Positions 28,735-40,060 are shown, numbered from the stretch's first letter. The stretch is 64,000 bases of DNA from Aphanomyces cochlioides (GCA_019828595.1 JAHQRK010000001.1:1612001-1676000), one strand, 5' to 3'. Program-made: numbers and translations. The notes: generated by a model from the sequence alone, not told the origin.

Positions 28735-29030
28735 ATCTAATTGCTTCGCCTGGAGTATGCCTTCAAGCGACAAATCGAGTATCGAAGAACGGAACTCGTC
28801 CTTTTTCCATATTAGGATTGAAAAATCCGAGAACGTCTTCACATGTTCTGTGCGCGGCCGTTTGCGCTTGTCAGATCCGTCTTGTTCACGACCGAAGTAC
28901 TTACACAGTTTGCAAACAACGGAGGTCACATTTCCCTTGTCATCGCGCTCATCAATTTGCAGAGCGTACTGCAAGTCATGTTTCTTCTGGAACTTGACGC
29001 CATCCTTGCAAGCTGTCTGAACTCGACGTC
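28717..29030 (-). pseudogene. Zinc-finger (BED-like) transposon protein fragment
   Basis: Minus-strand codons read KFQKKHDLQYALQIDERDD, then VTSVVCKLCKYFGRE, KRKRPRTEHVKTF and SILIWKKDEFRSS. One CxxC finger in this context resembles N-terminal pieces of hAT-like transposon proteins that are common in oomycetes, but the identification is weak. No catalytic part nearby. It abuts the truncated mariner-like element 2. Confidence 0.4.
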
Positions 29031-29039
29031 AGGCTAATG

Positions 29040-29520
29040 AATTCCTGAAACCAGTGAACTGGATGATCACTTTAGCTCAGAATAGAATCAATTCAAATCC
29101 AGTTTACATTTAATGAGCTCGGACGTAAAATACAACTGCAAATGACGCAGGGCGCACCATAGAAGTTGAAAGCATGCCTACAAGTGGCGGGGGCACCACA
29201 AAGTGGCATTTTCAACCCAGCTTAAATTCGCGTATCGTTATTCTCTGTTTCGCGATTTGACATTCAATTTTCAGGAAATCGCGAATTTTAGGAGGCCTGG
29301 TTTAAACTATCTTTCCACAGGTACTAACATTATTTAACTCGAACAGTTTCATCAACACCATAAACGGATGTACTTGGATGCCAGTGTACTGATGAGAATT
29401 GAAATTGGCCACCAGCTGTCGAGTGTAATTTGCGTTTTTCAGCCTTACCAGACTGACTATTCAGTATTCTTTCGCATTTTTTACAGTTTACCACTACTTT
29501 TGGCACGATTTCTCAAGATG
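29040..29520. other. Non-coding stretch with inverted-repeat end
   Basis: No gene seen. It contains the AGGAGGCCTGGTTT end (29288-29303) that is inverted relative to 27407-27423, and nearby AATTCGCG motifs also found near 27440, consistent with a decayed element around mariner-like element 2. Confidence 0.4.
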
Positions 29521-29524
29521 AGTC

Positions 29525-29712
29525 ATGAATGCTTTGGAGTTTAGTTGTAATCCCGTCACGTCGCCATCGAGGGATATCAAAGCTAGCAACGTCCGAGTCG
29601 TCGTCAATCGCAGTAATCAACATCGAGCCGACATATTGGTCTGCCAGTTCTTAGGCCTTGGCATTATCGACAGGGGCAATACGTCCGTCATGATGGAGGG
29701 AGATTTAACTGA
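29525..29712 (-). pseudogene. GH3 beta-glucosidase N-terminal fragment
   Basis: About 150 bases closely match the minus-strand coding of the GH3 gene at 51865-52000 (region around residues 50-95: QELADQYVGSMLN ... DSDVASFDIPRWRD), with small changes including a lost codon phase. No other GH3 part is adjacent, so it is a stray duplicate or gene-conversion remnant downstream of the next GH3 gene. Confidence 0.7.
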
Positions 29713-29961
29713 TGGTCGGGTGGACGGTTGTGGTGATGGAAATTTGTTGTTCCAATACCATGGGAGCCTCAATGTACAGTAGTAGACCTTTGACGCCGTT
29801 CTGCGACGTCATCACATTCAATCACATTCACGCAGCACTCTCGACTGTGAGTTGACGCCACAAAGATCGAAGCAGCCACAATCAAGTGAATTATGTGTAG
29901 TTACACAATCTCACTACTGCTCAGTTCGTTATCGCTTTCAATTTCCAATTGAAATATTCAA

Positions 29962-32253
29962 TCACAGTGATGGGGATGGTGGACTTGGTGCGATCCAGGT
30001 AAATGACTTGCACAAATCCCCAATAGTGCTCGCTGAACATTCAACACTGGCCTTGAACGACACGTAATATGTACCAGCGTCAGCTGCTTTAGAGAGTCCC
30101 GCTCCGATTTCGTTGACGTAGCGGCCGAAGTCATCCGAGGTCAACTTAAAGCTGACCACAGTAGATTGTCCTGGAGTCAACTCAACCTTCGTGAAAGCCT
30201 TGAGGAGACGAGTTTCAGGTCCATTGGGAGCTCGGACGAACAAAAGCACTGATTCCTTTCCAGCCATGCTACCAGTGTTTGCGACAGTCACAGACACAGT
30301 CACTTGGTTGTTGGTTGGGCTCAAAGCGGTAGCACTGAGTTCCATGTTGGTGTAGCTGAAAGTGGTGTAGCTGAGACCATGGCCGAATTGCCATTCATAT
30401 GGGCAGCTCGATTCAACGCCGTTCACGACGCACTTGTCCCCGCGGCGTCCATAGTACGCGGTGTACATGTTCAGTTGATCATTGTTTTTGGGGTACGTCA
30501 ACGCCATCTTGCCACTTGGGTTGATCTTGCCAAAGAGTAAGTCGGCGATGGCTTCACCGCCCAATTCGCAAGGCAGACCAGCGTAGACAACAGCAGAAGC
30601 AAGTTCAGCAATACCACCGAGGAGACGAGGACGTCCTTCAATCAAGACCAAGATGATCTTGGTTCCGGTCGTGGCAAGTTCCTTGACATAGTCAGACATT
30701 CCCGTTGGTAACTCCCATGCGTCCCAGTTACCACTTCCCTCGGCGTATGTTCGTTCACCAATGGCCACAATCGTGTAATCGGCTTGGCTCGCATAGCTCT
30801 TTGTGACGTTGATATCTGTCCAGTCGCCAGTAATGTTGACGCCTTGGTAGAACAAGGTTCGGGAAGCGTCATTGATGTAGGCACTGGCTGCTTCCTTGAT
30901 GGTGCGACCATACTTGGGGAAGATGACGTCATCAGAGCGACCCTGCCATCGGATGGTCCATCCGCCACACATGTAGCCAATGTTATCAATGGAAGACCCA
31001 GTCAAGAAAAACTTCTTGGAGGCAGGATTGAGAGGCAAGATGTTGTCAGTGTTCTTAACCAAGACGAGAGATTCTTGGGCCGCAGCCAAGGCAGCTTGTT
31101 GACTGGCTTTGTCACCAACTTGACTTACCAAGTCAGCACCTGGTACAGGTGTGTTGTACAAGTCCAACTTGAGCTTCAGCTTGATAATCCGCTTCGCGGA
31201 GGTCTTTAGACGATCGAGGGTCACTCGCCCAGAGTTGTAGTGATCCTTCAGATAGCCGATGAAACTCGTGTCGCTGGGCACCATGCACATGTCATACGAC
31301 GAGTTGGTCATGGATCGGAGGACAGCGTCCGAGTTGTTCGAAGCAAAGCCATAGGGTTGATATTGCAAATACATCTCCGCCCAGTCAGAGACAAGCATAC
31401 CGTCCCATTTGAGATCATTACGGAGGAGGTCGATACTGGTTTGACGGTTGGCAGACATGGGCACGCCATTTAATTCGGTATATGCGCCCATACCAGTCAT
31501 GATGCCAGCATCAATTGCAGCTTTGAACGACGGCATGAAGATGTTCTGGATTTCGTGTTTGGACAGCGTCACAGGATCACGATCTTTGCCAGATTGACTC
31601 GCAGAGTAACCCATGAAATGCTTAAAGCAAGCAGCAACGCCTTGACCTTGAATGCCTTGGACGATATTCGTTGCCATAGTTGACGCGACGAGAGGATCTT
31701 CGCCGTAGGTTTCGTAGGTACGAGGCCATGCTTTGTGGCGAGAGACGTCAAGGATTGGAGTGAACAACCAATTCATGCCACTAGCCTTCGTATCCCGAGC
31801 AGCAATCGTCCCCATGGATTTGGCAAACGTAGGGTTGAACGTCGCTCCGATGTTGATTTGTTGGGGGAATAGCACAGCATCCTTGACGTAGTTGGCACCA
31901 TGGACAGAGTCAAGGCCGTACACAATGGGGCGACCAGCCTTGGCATGAATATCTTGGATTTTGGTGATCATATCGCGCCACTGAGGGACAGATAAGGGCG
32001 GAGTGTCTGAGTCATCACTGATCGGAGTGTTCAACATTGAGCCCACATATTGGTCGGCGAGTTCTTGGACCGATGTTACATTGACTGTCTTGTTAACGGT
32101 CATGATGTAGTCGATGTTGATTTGTGTCATCGTGCCGATCAGCTCATCGACGGACATTTTGTCAACGATCGCTTGGGCTTGACCATCCAAGTCATAGCCG
32201 TGAGCGAGTGTAGCAAGGCACAAGAGAAGGCAAGTTGGTGTTTTTAACTTCAT
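29962..32253 (-). CDS. Secreted GH3 beta-glucosidase, no lectin tail
   Basis: 763 residues. N-terminal signal peptide (MKLKTPTCLLLCLATLAHG) indicates secretion. GH3 N-terminal barrel: GLDSVHGA, ARDTKASGMNWLFTP, KHF at 211-213, and nucleophile Asp290 in MLVSDWAEMY. The GH3 C-terminal sandwich and a fibronectin-III-like domain (YEWQFGHGLSYTTFSY, then the DDFGRYVNEIGAG end) follow. It should hydrolyse terminal beta-linked glucose of glucans outside the cell. It stops right after KSFTWIAPSPPSPSL, where its paralogues go on into ricin-type domains. No lesion seen; a likely functional gene. Stop is TGA. Confidence 0.92.
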   Translation of the reverse strand: MKLKTPTCLLLCLATLAHGYDLDGQAQAIVDKMSVDELIGTMTQINIDYIMTVNKTVNVTSVQELADQYVGSMLNTPISDDSDTPPLSVPQWRDMITKIQDIHAKAGRPIVYGLDSVHGANYVKDAVLFPQQINIGATFNPTFAKSMGTIAARDTKASGMNWLFTPILDVSRHKAWPRTYETYGEDPLVASTMATNIVQGIQGQGVAACFKHFMGYSASQSGKDRDPVTLSKHEIQNIFMPSFKAAIDAGIMTGMGAYTELNGVPMSANRQTSIDLLRNDLKWDGMLVSDWAEMYLQYQPYGFASNNSDAVLRSMTNSSYDMCMVPSDTSFIGYLKDHYNSGRVTLDRLKTSAKRIIKLKLKLDLYNTPVPGADLVSQVGDKASQQAALAAAQESLVLVKNTDNILPLNPASKKFFLTGSSIDNIGYMCGGWTIRWQGRSDDVIFPKYGRTIKEAASAYINDASRTLFYQGVNITGDWTDINVTKSYASQADYTIVAIGERTYAEGSGNWDAWELPTGMSDYVKELATTGTKIILVLIEGRPRLLGGIAELASAVVYAGLPCELGGEAIADLLFGKINPSGKMALTYPKNNDQLNMYTAYYGRRGDKCVVNGVESSCPYEWQFGHGLSYTTFSYTNMELSATALSPTNNQVTVSVTVANTGSMAGKESVLLFVRAPNGPETRLLKAFTKVELTPGQSTVVSFKLTSDDFGRYVNEIGAGLSKAADAGTYYVSFKASVECSASTIGDLCKSFTWIAPSPPSPSL

Positions 32254-33058
32254 CGGGCGAATTGCTATTTGATCAACTCATGTGAATCAACTTTGCATGT
32301 TGAAGCCTGTGTTCTGCGACAAATCTGAGGAGCGCGTGGCAGGAGTGACTAACTTTGTGCAGCTGTTAAAGCATCAACGATGATACACATCGGTAGGCTG
32401 TCCTCTTGAAGGAAGTGTTGAATAGACCAGTATAAAGAGATCAACAAGGTGCAGTGCGGGCTTGGTCAAAATGCATAGGAAGAGCTAGAACGAGGACACG
32501 GGCCGGGTTGTCTCCCCGCTGGGGAAAATAAGAGGAGTTCCTTGGAGGTACAAAGATGCGAAAGCTTTACGAGCTTTAACGGTACCCATGTTCGCCAGAT
32601 GCACCCAAGGCTGGTGCTATGGCCCATCTCCTCGAGAAACACAACCCGCGATGCTGCCATACTGTATCAAGACCAGGTATGCAATGACGAAATATCCAGT
32701 TCAAGGCGATGTCGAGGCCATGAAAGGCTACAAGGGCTTTCGGGTCCACCATATTAGGATTCAGGATTAAACGTCGATCAGCGTGCACCCATGTACTGTC
32801 TTTCGAGTGGGGGTGCAAGTGTACAGAAGAGTTCACGAATATTATCAAAGTCAGGGTGCAAAATCAATCAGATCGCCGCATCCACAATTAATAGGTACAC
32901 AATAGATCCCCCTCACAAGTACTAGTACCAAGTATTCATTTGGTCACCAGACCTTTGATCAATAACTCGATCGCAAGTCGAAGAAGGTCAACAGAGGCTT
33001 GTTCTTGGGTAAATTGTTGTGATTGCATGGTCAATATCAGTTGGGGGTGTAAGAACTT
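32254..33058. other. Upstream region of GH3 gene, no further gene recognised
   Basis: About 800 bp upstream of the GH3 start. Small ORFs here show no domain or family features. A promoter for the GH3 gene must lie here, but no core element was assigned. Confidence 0.4.
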
Positions 33059-33186
33059 CCGTAGATTGTGGATAAACTTGGCGCTGATTGTGGTCGTGGC
33101 TTGTTGTGTTACACACGGTCGTGGCTTGTTGTGTTACACAACAAGCCACGACCACAATCAGCGCCAAGTTTATCCACAATCTACGG
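33059..33186. repeat. Perfect 51 bp inverted repeat (hairpin)
   Basis: Arm 33059-33109 is the exact reverse complement of 33136-33186, with a 26-base spacer that itself repeats part of the arm (ggtcgtggcttgttgtgt). It could form a cruciform. It lies next to the Mutator-type MITE. Confidence 0.85.
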
Positions 33187-33202
33187 ATCCCGCGTCGCAG
33201 CT

Positions 33203-33795
33203 GAGAAATTCCCTCATTAAAACAGTACCACTGTTGTTCGGATCCATTGAAGCTGTTGCAATGAGGGAAAGACCTTATCCGGCAGAAAGCAAATACGTTA
33301 TCTGGATAATTATCCGGATAACAGATGTAGGGAATTTCTTCCTCATTCAGTCAAAGGACCAACACGTCAGTGAAGCATGCTTAGACCTTGCCGTTTGGAC
33401 AGCCAAAAGAAAGGTGAGATTTTGTATTGGATTTGGTGTACTAACGTGTGACGATAGGAAAGTCAGCTTGCCAGTTGAAGCGCAAACGATATGGATGCAG
33501 GGCATGGCCATTCAACGTGAAGCCATACTGGCCGTGCACCGTGCATTAAATATTAGTGGTCGCGCCAATCGTGGTCGACAAGCTAAGTCGTAGACGGTAT
33601 ATTTTTTAATTGGTGCGACTGTGTATTGCTTCAAAAAGGTCACCAAGTGATGTTGAAAGCGCATTTCTGTGTTGATACGGATACTTATCCGGATAACATA
33701 CTTAGAGGGCTTCTGCCGGATAAGGTCTTTCCCTCATTGCAACAGCTTCAATGGGTCCGAACAACAGAGGTACTGTTTTAATGAGGGAATTTCTC
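33203..33795. mobile_element. Mutator-type MITE with long inverted repeats
   Basis: 593 bp with about 120 bp imperfect inverted repeats starting GAGAAATTCCCTCATTAAAA. The same 10 bp CGTCGCAGCT flanks it at 33193-33202 and 33796-33805. A target duplication of this length points to Mutator-family mobilisation. The short plus-strand ORF inside is not recognised and is probably chance. Confidence 0.8.
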
Positions 33796-33805
33796 CGTCG
33801 CAGCT

Positions 33806-34187
33806 AAATGAGAAATAGGTGCAGGGGACAGCCGCTTGCCGTGCGAAACAGGAAACAGCGACAAGTGGCTGAGTCTTGATCGGACGACTTAATCAAAAAT
33901 TGACTACAGAGATACGATCGACTGCCACACTTCTAGGAATAGTTCGCCAAGACACTAACTTTGCCATTGGCCTGAACACACACATCCAAGCGTCATCCAC
34001 CAGGATGCGATCTTGCATCCCATCCACATATAACTACAGTAGCTTTGCTGGTGAGAAAGCCAGAATAGACCAAGCACGAGAAGAGAGGGTAACAACGCGC
34101 ACCCAAACGCAATGCCTCTTCCAAGACTGTCGATAAAACATAGGCAAGAGAACTTGCTATTCACAGTAATGTGGGCTCGGTGTTGAA
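33806..34187. other. Intergenic stretch, nothing recognised
   Basis: No domain-bearing ORF or repeat identified between the MITE and the next element. Confidence 0.4.
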
Positions 34188-34189
34188 TA

Positions 34190-36669
34190 CCACTCCGTCC
34201 CGCATCTTTTGTCCTTCTGATTATTACACTTGATTTTTGTATTGAAAAATATTGAAGTATAGAGTATTTTATAAATATTAAGAGTCTCTATAATGGCGGG
34301 AAGATAAACTCATTTCATAAGCTCCAGGCTTTGTATATTAGACATTTGATGCACTAACATGCACTGACGCGGCCACAATCCGATGTCATTGCTTCACGAT
34401 GAATGCTTTGTACATAAAGCTTTTCATTGGCAGAAAAATGTCGTGCTCGGTTGTCATAATACGGTTTTTGCACGACAGATATCCGGTTAAACCTCTTCGT
34501 GCACGACAGACATCCTGCAAATTCTTTTTTGGTACAGGATGTGAGACCAAATAGTATACTTTAATCAAGATAATGAGTTTATGCTAAAAGATATGGAATT
34601 TGCACGACACAGGTCATGCACAACTGGGCGATTCTAATTGGACAAAATATGCATTTATCCGTAGGTTGGCGCTTGATCGCAAGCTCCTTTTGGCGCGACG
34701 AATCTATTAGTCGACTGGAGGGTCGCTTGCCTGTATGATGGCGCAATGAAAAACAGGGGTCTGTGCGGGTCTATGTTGTTGAACTGGCACCACAACAGAT
34801 ATGATGCATATATTTAACTTAGTAAATCGGTTGATCGAGCTAACTCCGACCTCTTGATTGTAGCTAAATGAGCACTGACAAGTGACAGTCGTGGCAGCAA
34901 GACTTGTGTCATTCAAGACTGTTTGCAATGATCAGTAAAAGTAAATTGTCTGTTCTGCCCAATAAAAATATGTGATCGCCCTACAATAGGCGGCATATTT
35001 CATCTCCAAACCTGTTCCTTACGCTTGCATTTAAATTCGACTCAGCTTGCTTTGCAGCGAGTACTCTGTGACCACAGAGCTCAAACTATCATTGTCAAGT
35101 AAAACAAGAAAGACTAAATTCTGTTTGCCCTAGTTGTGCTGGATCAATTCTACGATAGGAGCATTAGAGATACGCAACTATCATAACCTCACATACTGAA
35201 CCTCATGAACTAGCTCCTGGACAATGAGCACTACGCTTCTTAGTGCTTGGGTTTTGAATCTACTCATAAGTTGTGTCGACTTCGATGAAGTGAATACATC
35301 TTAATCTAATTACATAAAATAATCTCAATTTTGATCAATCAGAATCTGCTTGACCTCTGTCGTGCAAATTCCAAACACAATACACTGACGTAGAGTGGGA
35401 TACATGAGTGAAAAAGGGAAAGACTCGCTAGAGCTTCGTTTTGAAGCCGCCGTCTACATATCTTTGTCGAGTTGTCAGCTATACTGTTTTGAATGGCATC
35501 GTCCTGGTTTTGTTGCCCAGAAAGCTTTATAGCATCCAAAACTTCAACTAAAAGAAAAATATTTCAACCCATAAATGTATTGTGTTTGGAATTTGCACGA
35601 CAGAGGTCAAGCAGATTCTGATTGATCAAAATTGAGATTATTTTATGTAATTAGATTAAGATGTATTCACTTCATCGAAGTCGACACAACTTATGAGTAG
35701 ATTCAAAACCCAAGCACTAAGAAGCGTAGTGCTCATTGTCCAGGAGCTAGTTCATGAGGTTCAGTATGTGAGGTTATGATAGTTGCGTATCTCTAATGCT
35801 CCTATCGTAGAATTGATCCAGCACAACTAGGGCAAACAGAATTTAGTCTTTCTTGTTTTACTTGACAATGATAGTTTGAGCTCTGTGGTCACAGAGTACT
35901 CGCTGCAAAGCAAGCTGAGTCGAATTTAAATGCAAGCGTAAGGAACAGGTTTGGAGATGAAATATGCCGCCTATTGTAGGGCGATCACATATTTTTATTG
36001 GGCAGAACAGACAATTTACTTTTACTGATCATTGCAAACAGTCTTGAATGACACAAGTCTTGCTGCCACGACTGTCACTTGTCAGTGCTCATTTAGCTAC
36101 AATCAAGAGGTCGGAGTTAGCTCGATCAACCGATTTACTAAGTTAAATATATGCATCATATCTGTTGTGGTGCCAGTTCAACAACATAGACCCGCACAGA
36201 CCCCTGTTTTTCATTGCGCCATCATACAGGCAAGCGACCCTCCAGTCGACTAATAGATTCGTCGCGCCAAAAGGAGCTTGCGATCAAGCGCCAACCTACG
36301 GATAAATGCATATTTTGTCCAATTAGAATCGCCCAGTTGTGCATGACCTGTGTCGTGCAAATTCCATATCTTTTAGCATAAACTCATTATCTTGATTAAA
36401 GTATACTATTTGGTCTCACATCCTATACCAAAAAAGAATTTGCAGGATGTCTGTCGTGCACGAAGAGGTTTAACCGAATATCTGTCGTGCAAAAACAATA
36501 TTATGTCGATAAAATTTTCGTTGGAAGAAATCAACGAATTTAAATATTGTCCAATGAAAGAGGAGATCACGGGCTTGAATTTAAGCGAATCAGGATCGCA
36601 TAATTTAGAAAGCTGGAAAATGTACACAAATGAAAAAAATTTGTGGACAAAAGATATGGGACGGAGTAG
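34190..36669. mobile_element. Stowaway-like element E1 containing a 2 kb hairpin
   Basis: Ends CCACTCCGTCCCGC (left) and GGGACGGAGTAG (right), with TA outside both (34188-34189, 36670-36671). Its first 160 bases match the reverse complement of the end of E2 (38533-38693), and its last 165 bases match the reverse complement of the start of E2. Inside lies a large inverted repeat (34463-35382 and 35578-36496) around a 195 bp centre. No transposase is encoded. Confidence 0.75.
34463..36496. repeat. Large inverted repeat, arms about 0.92 kb, 195 bp centre
   Basis: The left arm 34463-35382 and right arm 35578-36496 are near-perfect reverse complements (for example the 73-codon open frames at 34707-34928 minus and 36032-36253 plus translate identically). 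The centre 35383-35577 recurs at about 38272-38458 inside E2. The high identity implies recent formation or ongoing gene conversion between the arms. Confidence 0.88.
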
Positions 36670-36889
36670 TACTCGATTAGGGTGCGCCGTGGCACACTAC
36701 GTATTGTATTTACAATACAAAGGTTACGTATCGTGTTGTTCTGCGGATTTCCACAGTACAATGCAGTACAAAGATATAATTAGATGCCGTTTGAGGTGAA
36801 GAGTCACTTGAGCAAATGGAGGACTCCCAAAAATAGCATAAAACGCCGATTTGTGTAAAATATATGTGGGACATGTGCTCAGTTTGTGA

Positions 36890-38105
36890 GTCTGACGTGT
36901 GTTTGAGTTCAGTGCAGCTGCCAACCAAAAACACAGAGTGAGCCAGGGACAAGACAGCATTCCTACACCAGTAGTTGCGATGAAGAATGCTCTCTGGTTG
37001 TGGCTCCGAGGCAAGGAAGCTTCCAAAGAGGAAGCCCAGAAGAGGCAGCTACAAATCCTTTGCTTGCTACGTTTGCGCATGACAATAAGAACACGAAATA
37101 AGGTACCAAATCACACGTGCCACAGTCTGAAATACGTCGTAGCTTCGTTCATCGTCCCTCGTCCACGGATCTACAATCCCATGGCACACCATGTATGCCG
37201 AAAAATGTAACGAGAGCTTTATAGCGACCACGAGCCTCAACGTTGACGCGTTCGAGAGGCTTCTAGCTGTGTTTTCGTCGAAATATATACTTAAGTCTGG
37301 ACCTGGTACTACTCACATCACTATAAAATTAACATGCTACAGGTAATCGTGGGAGGCCACCACGCTGCACTCATAAGCATGTTGTTCTCGCTTGTCTATT
37401 GCACTCGTATGCCGCTTCAGTTGAGATCAAAACACTGAGCGAGCTCTTTGGAATTCCCCCATCAACCCTTTCGCGTGTCCTCATCAATGCTGAAATAGCA
37501 TTGAACGCTGCTCTCCTTGAGATCCCCGAGGCCAGAATAGAATTCCCCGACCACGAAACACAGCAATCATGGGCAGATGCAAGCTCTGAGCTAGAGCCAA
37601 ACTCTCCGAGGGTGGCATTTTTCTTGGATGGCAAGAACTACGTCGTTCAAGAGCCATCTAGTCGGGATATTCAAAATGCTTACTACAATGGTATGAACGT
37701 TTTGATTAACATGTTAACTGATAACTAGGTAGGTTGCATTCAACTTTCGTGACAGGAGTCTTGCTTTAAGGTGTTGACGGCACTCTTGTATGGGACCAAC
37801 ACAACTTTCCAGGTTCCTGGAATGATAGTGAAATGAGTCGCCCACTCCAGCAGATTCTACAAAGACCAGGGACGCTAGCACCAGGAGTCTGTGTAGCTGC
37901 CGATTCTGCGTTTCCCGTGAGCGATGGCAATTTCGGTCGTATTGTGACTCCACTCAAAAAGGGAGATTTAGAGAGAGCATCCACTGACTGTCAGGAAGCA
38001 ATGGTCATTGTCAGCAATGCGATAACCTCACTGCGCCAAGCCGCTGAATGGGGTATGGGATCTTGCCCAAAAGTTTATCGAACTCTTATGCTGCCCTTGC
38101 CATAT
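36890..38105 (+). pseudogene. PIF/Harbinger-type DDE transposase remnant
   Basis: The 37399-37728 frame encodes LSELFGIPPSTLSRVL and RVAFFLDGKNYVVQEPS (first Asp). After a frame change, 37765-38100 encodes GTLVWDQHNFPGSWNDSE, VAADSAFPVSD (second Asp) and ITSLRQAAEWGMG (Glu), then PKVYRTLMLPLPY. The DDE triad and motif order fit DDE_Tnp_4/Harbinger nucleases. The 3' end is cut by element E2 at 38105. Upstream of 37399 no clear N-terminus was identified. It would need its Myb/SANT-like partner to be mobile; one such gene type lies at 38883-39861, but linkage is only positional. Confidence 0.7.
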
Positions 38106-38106
38106 A

Positions 38107-38693
38107 CTACTCCGTCCCATATCTTTTGTCCACAAAATTTTTTCATTTGTGTACATTTTGCAGCTTTCTGAATTATGCGATCCTGATTAGCTTATATTCA
38201 AGCTCGTGATCTCCTCTTTCATTGGACTATATTTAAATTCGTTGATTTCTTCCAACGAAAATTTTACGACACTGAAGTAGAATGGGGTACATGAGTGAAA
38301 AAGGGAAAGACTCGCTAGAGCTTCGTTTTGAAGCCGCCGTCTACATATCTTTGTCGAGTTGTCAGCTATACTGTTTTGAATGGCATCGTCCTGGTTTTGT
38401 TGCCCAGAAAGCTTTATAGCATCCAAAACTTCAACTAAAAGAAAAATATTTCAACCCATGCCAAGGAGGTCCAATATGGAAGTCAGATTGGGTATGAGGT
38501 ATCAAAACAATGATATTAAGAGATTTAGTGCATCAAATGTCTAATATACAAAGCCTGGAGCTTATGAAATGAGTTTATCTTCCCGCCATTTAGAGAAACT
38601 CTTAATATTTATAAAATACTCTATACTTCAATATTTTTCAATACAAAAATCAAGTGTAATAATCAGAAGGACAAAAGATGCGGGACGGAGTAG
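38107..38693. mobile_element. Stowaway-like element E2
   Basis: 587 bp, ends CTACTCCGTCCCAT and CGGGACGGAGTAG, TA on both sides (38105-38106, 38694-38695). Its ends match the opposite ends of E1. Its middle holds the 190 bp sequence found as E1's centre, but in the opposite orientation relative to the element ends and without the long hairpin arms. Non-autonomous. Confidence 0.75.
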
Positions 38694-38882
38694 TAATCCT
38701 CAAGTTAGAGCACGACGACTAGCAGTCATTTATCGGCTCTACAACCACCGTGTTCGAAGTACAGGCATAAGCCAAATTCGTTCCGTCTTTTAGCCAACTC
38801 AGATCTATAACTAGATTGATCTTGTAGTGTTGTCGACTGCAACTGTTCGTTTCAACTCAAGCTTCAGATATTAGACTTAAAT

Positions 38883-39861
38883 CTAATTATCATGATCGGC
38901 CTTGCCTATCAACTTTGTCATTAACGCCATCATAAGCAAGTCGTGTTTCTCCTCGCGTTTTCGACTTTCACGGTCTCGTTCTTCACGCTCCAATTTTTCT
39001 TGTCGGTCTCGTTCTTCACGCTCCAATTTTTCTTGTCGGTCTCGTTCTTCGCGCTCTTGTCGTTCTTGTCGACGTAATTCGGACTGCTCCATACGCCACT
39101 GCTGTTCTCGCTCTTCCATCGTCATCATAAAAGCAAGAAAGGAGTCGTTCGAAGGTGCAGTGTTGAGCAATCAACTTCCCTAACATTTCGACTCAGTATA
39201 GACAAACATACCAATTACAGCGTCCAGTGACGAGCGTCTTTGCGCTGCCATGGACATCACAGGTGTTCCACGCTCAGGTTTTAGAGATACGAGAGCTTCT
39301 GGCGTAATTCCCAGGCGAGGGGTGGCACGTGGTTGATTGTTGATTGATTGAGGTGGATCGCTGATGTTTGAATCGGATACTTCACTTGACTCTTCGTCGT
39401 CGACATCTTGACATTGACTCGAATGAACAACGTCGTCTATATTATAGACGACGTTGTTACTTAATGACAATAATATTGACAATAATATTGTCATTAAGTT
39501 CAAGAACACCTACGTGGCTCTTGATTTCCTCGTAAACACGCTTCGCACGGTTAACGTCTGGAGGGCAGTGAGGATCTCCTGACGGTTTGGACTTGTTTTT
39601 AAGGCCCAAGAATTTCCGACGCAGACTGTCGCTATCACGATGCGGCCACTCTACAGGAGCGCTTTGATTGAATGCATAGCATACATGATCCCACATATTC
39701 TGCCCAAAGGGCTTGATCTCTTCAACAAGCTCCAACAACCTTCTGGTCTCGCCAGGAGAGAAGTTGCGCGACTTGTTGCGTGTCTTTCGATTGCGCTCCA
39801 TCGGTGCTGGCTGATGACTGGAGTTGTAATCTCTCGTTCTCAGCCAACCACTTGAAATCAA
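38883..39861 (-). CDS. DUF6818-type Myb/SANT-like protein with charged coiled coil (split frames)
   Basis: Three minus-strand open frames form one protein. 39861-39457 holds a Myb/SANT-like domain (FSPGETRRLLELVEEIKPFGQNMW ... LRRKFLGLKNKSKPSGDP) typical of the DUF6818 family expanded in oomycetes. 39509-39180 is a Ser/Asp-rich linker. 39170-38883 is an Arg/Glu coiled coil built from three LEREERDRQEK-like repeats. The first junction falls inside an AT-rich palindrome (39460-39498) that shifts the frame. The second is a stop near 39180, preceded by a GTATGT that could be a splice donor. Likely DNA-binding; possibly of transposon origin. Functional state uncertain. Confidence 0.6.
39425..39498. 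repeat. Two adjacent palindromes inside the DUF6818 gene
   Basis: The first has 16-base perfect arms (aacaacgtcgtctata) around one base, 39425-39457. The second (cttaatgacaa ... ttgtcattaag, 39460-39498) has 11-base perfect outer arms and an AT-rich inner part. They coincide with the frame break of the gene. Confidence 0.75.
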
Positions 39862-40060
39862 CAGGGTATATTACAACGTTTTGTCTCATGTGCACGTCTC
39901 TTGCACACATATATTTGTGCTGCAGAACAAAGACTAGTGAGACAAATTCAACGTATCAAAGGCGTTTATGTTCTGAGGGGATTTTGTGTTGGATATATGC
40001 TTGAGTTTTGTCACCTTTTATTTGTGCTTATGTCATTTTTGGGAGTCATCCAATGGATCG

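Noticed and set aside
32940..33593. 217-codon plus-strand ORF across the hairpin and MITE
   Set aside because: It crosses a palindrome and a MITE boundary with its target duplication and shows no domain; most likely chance.
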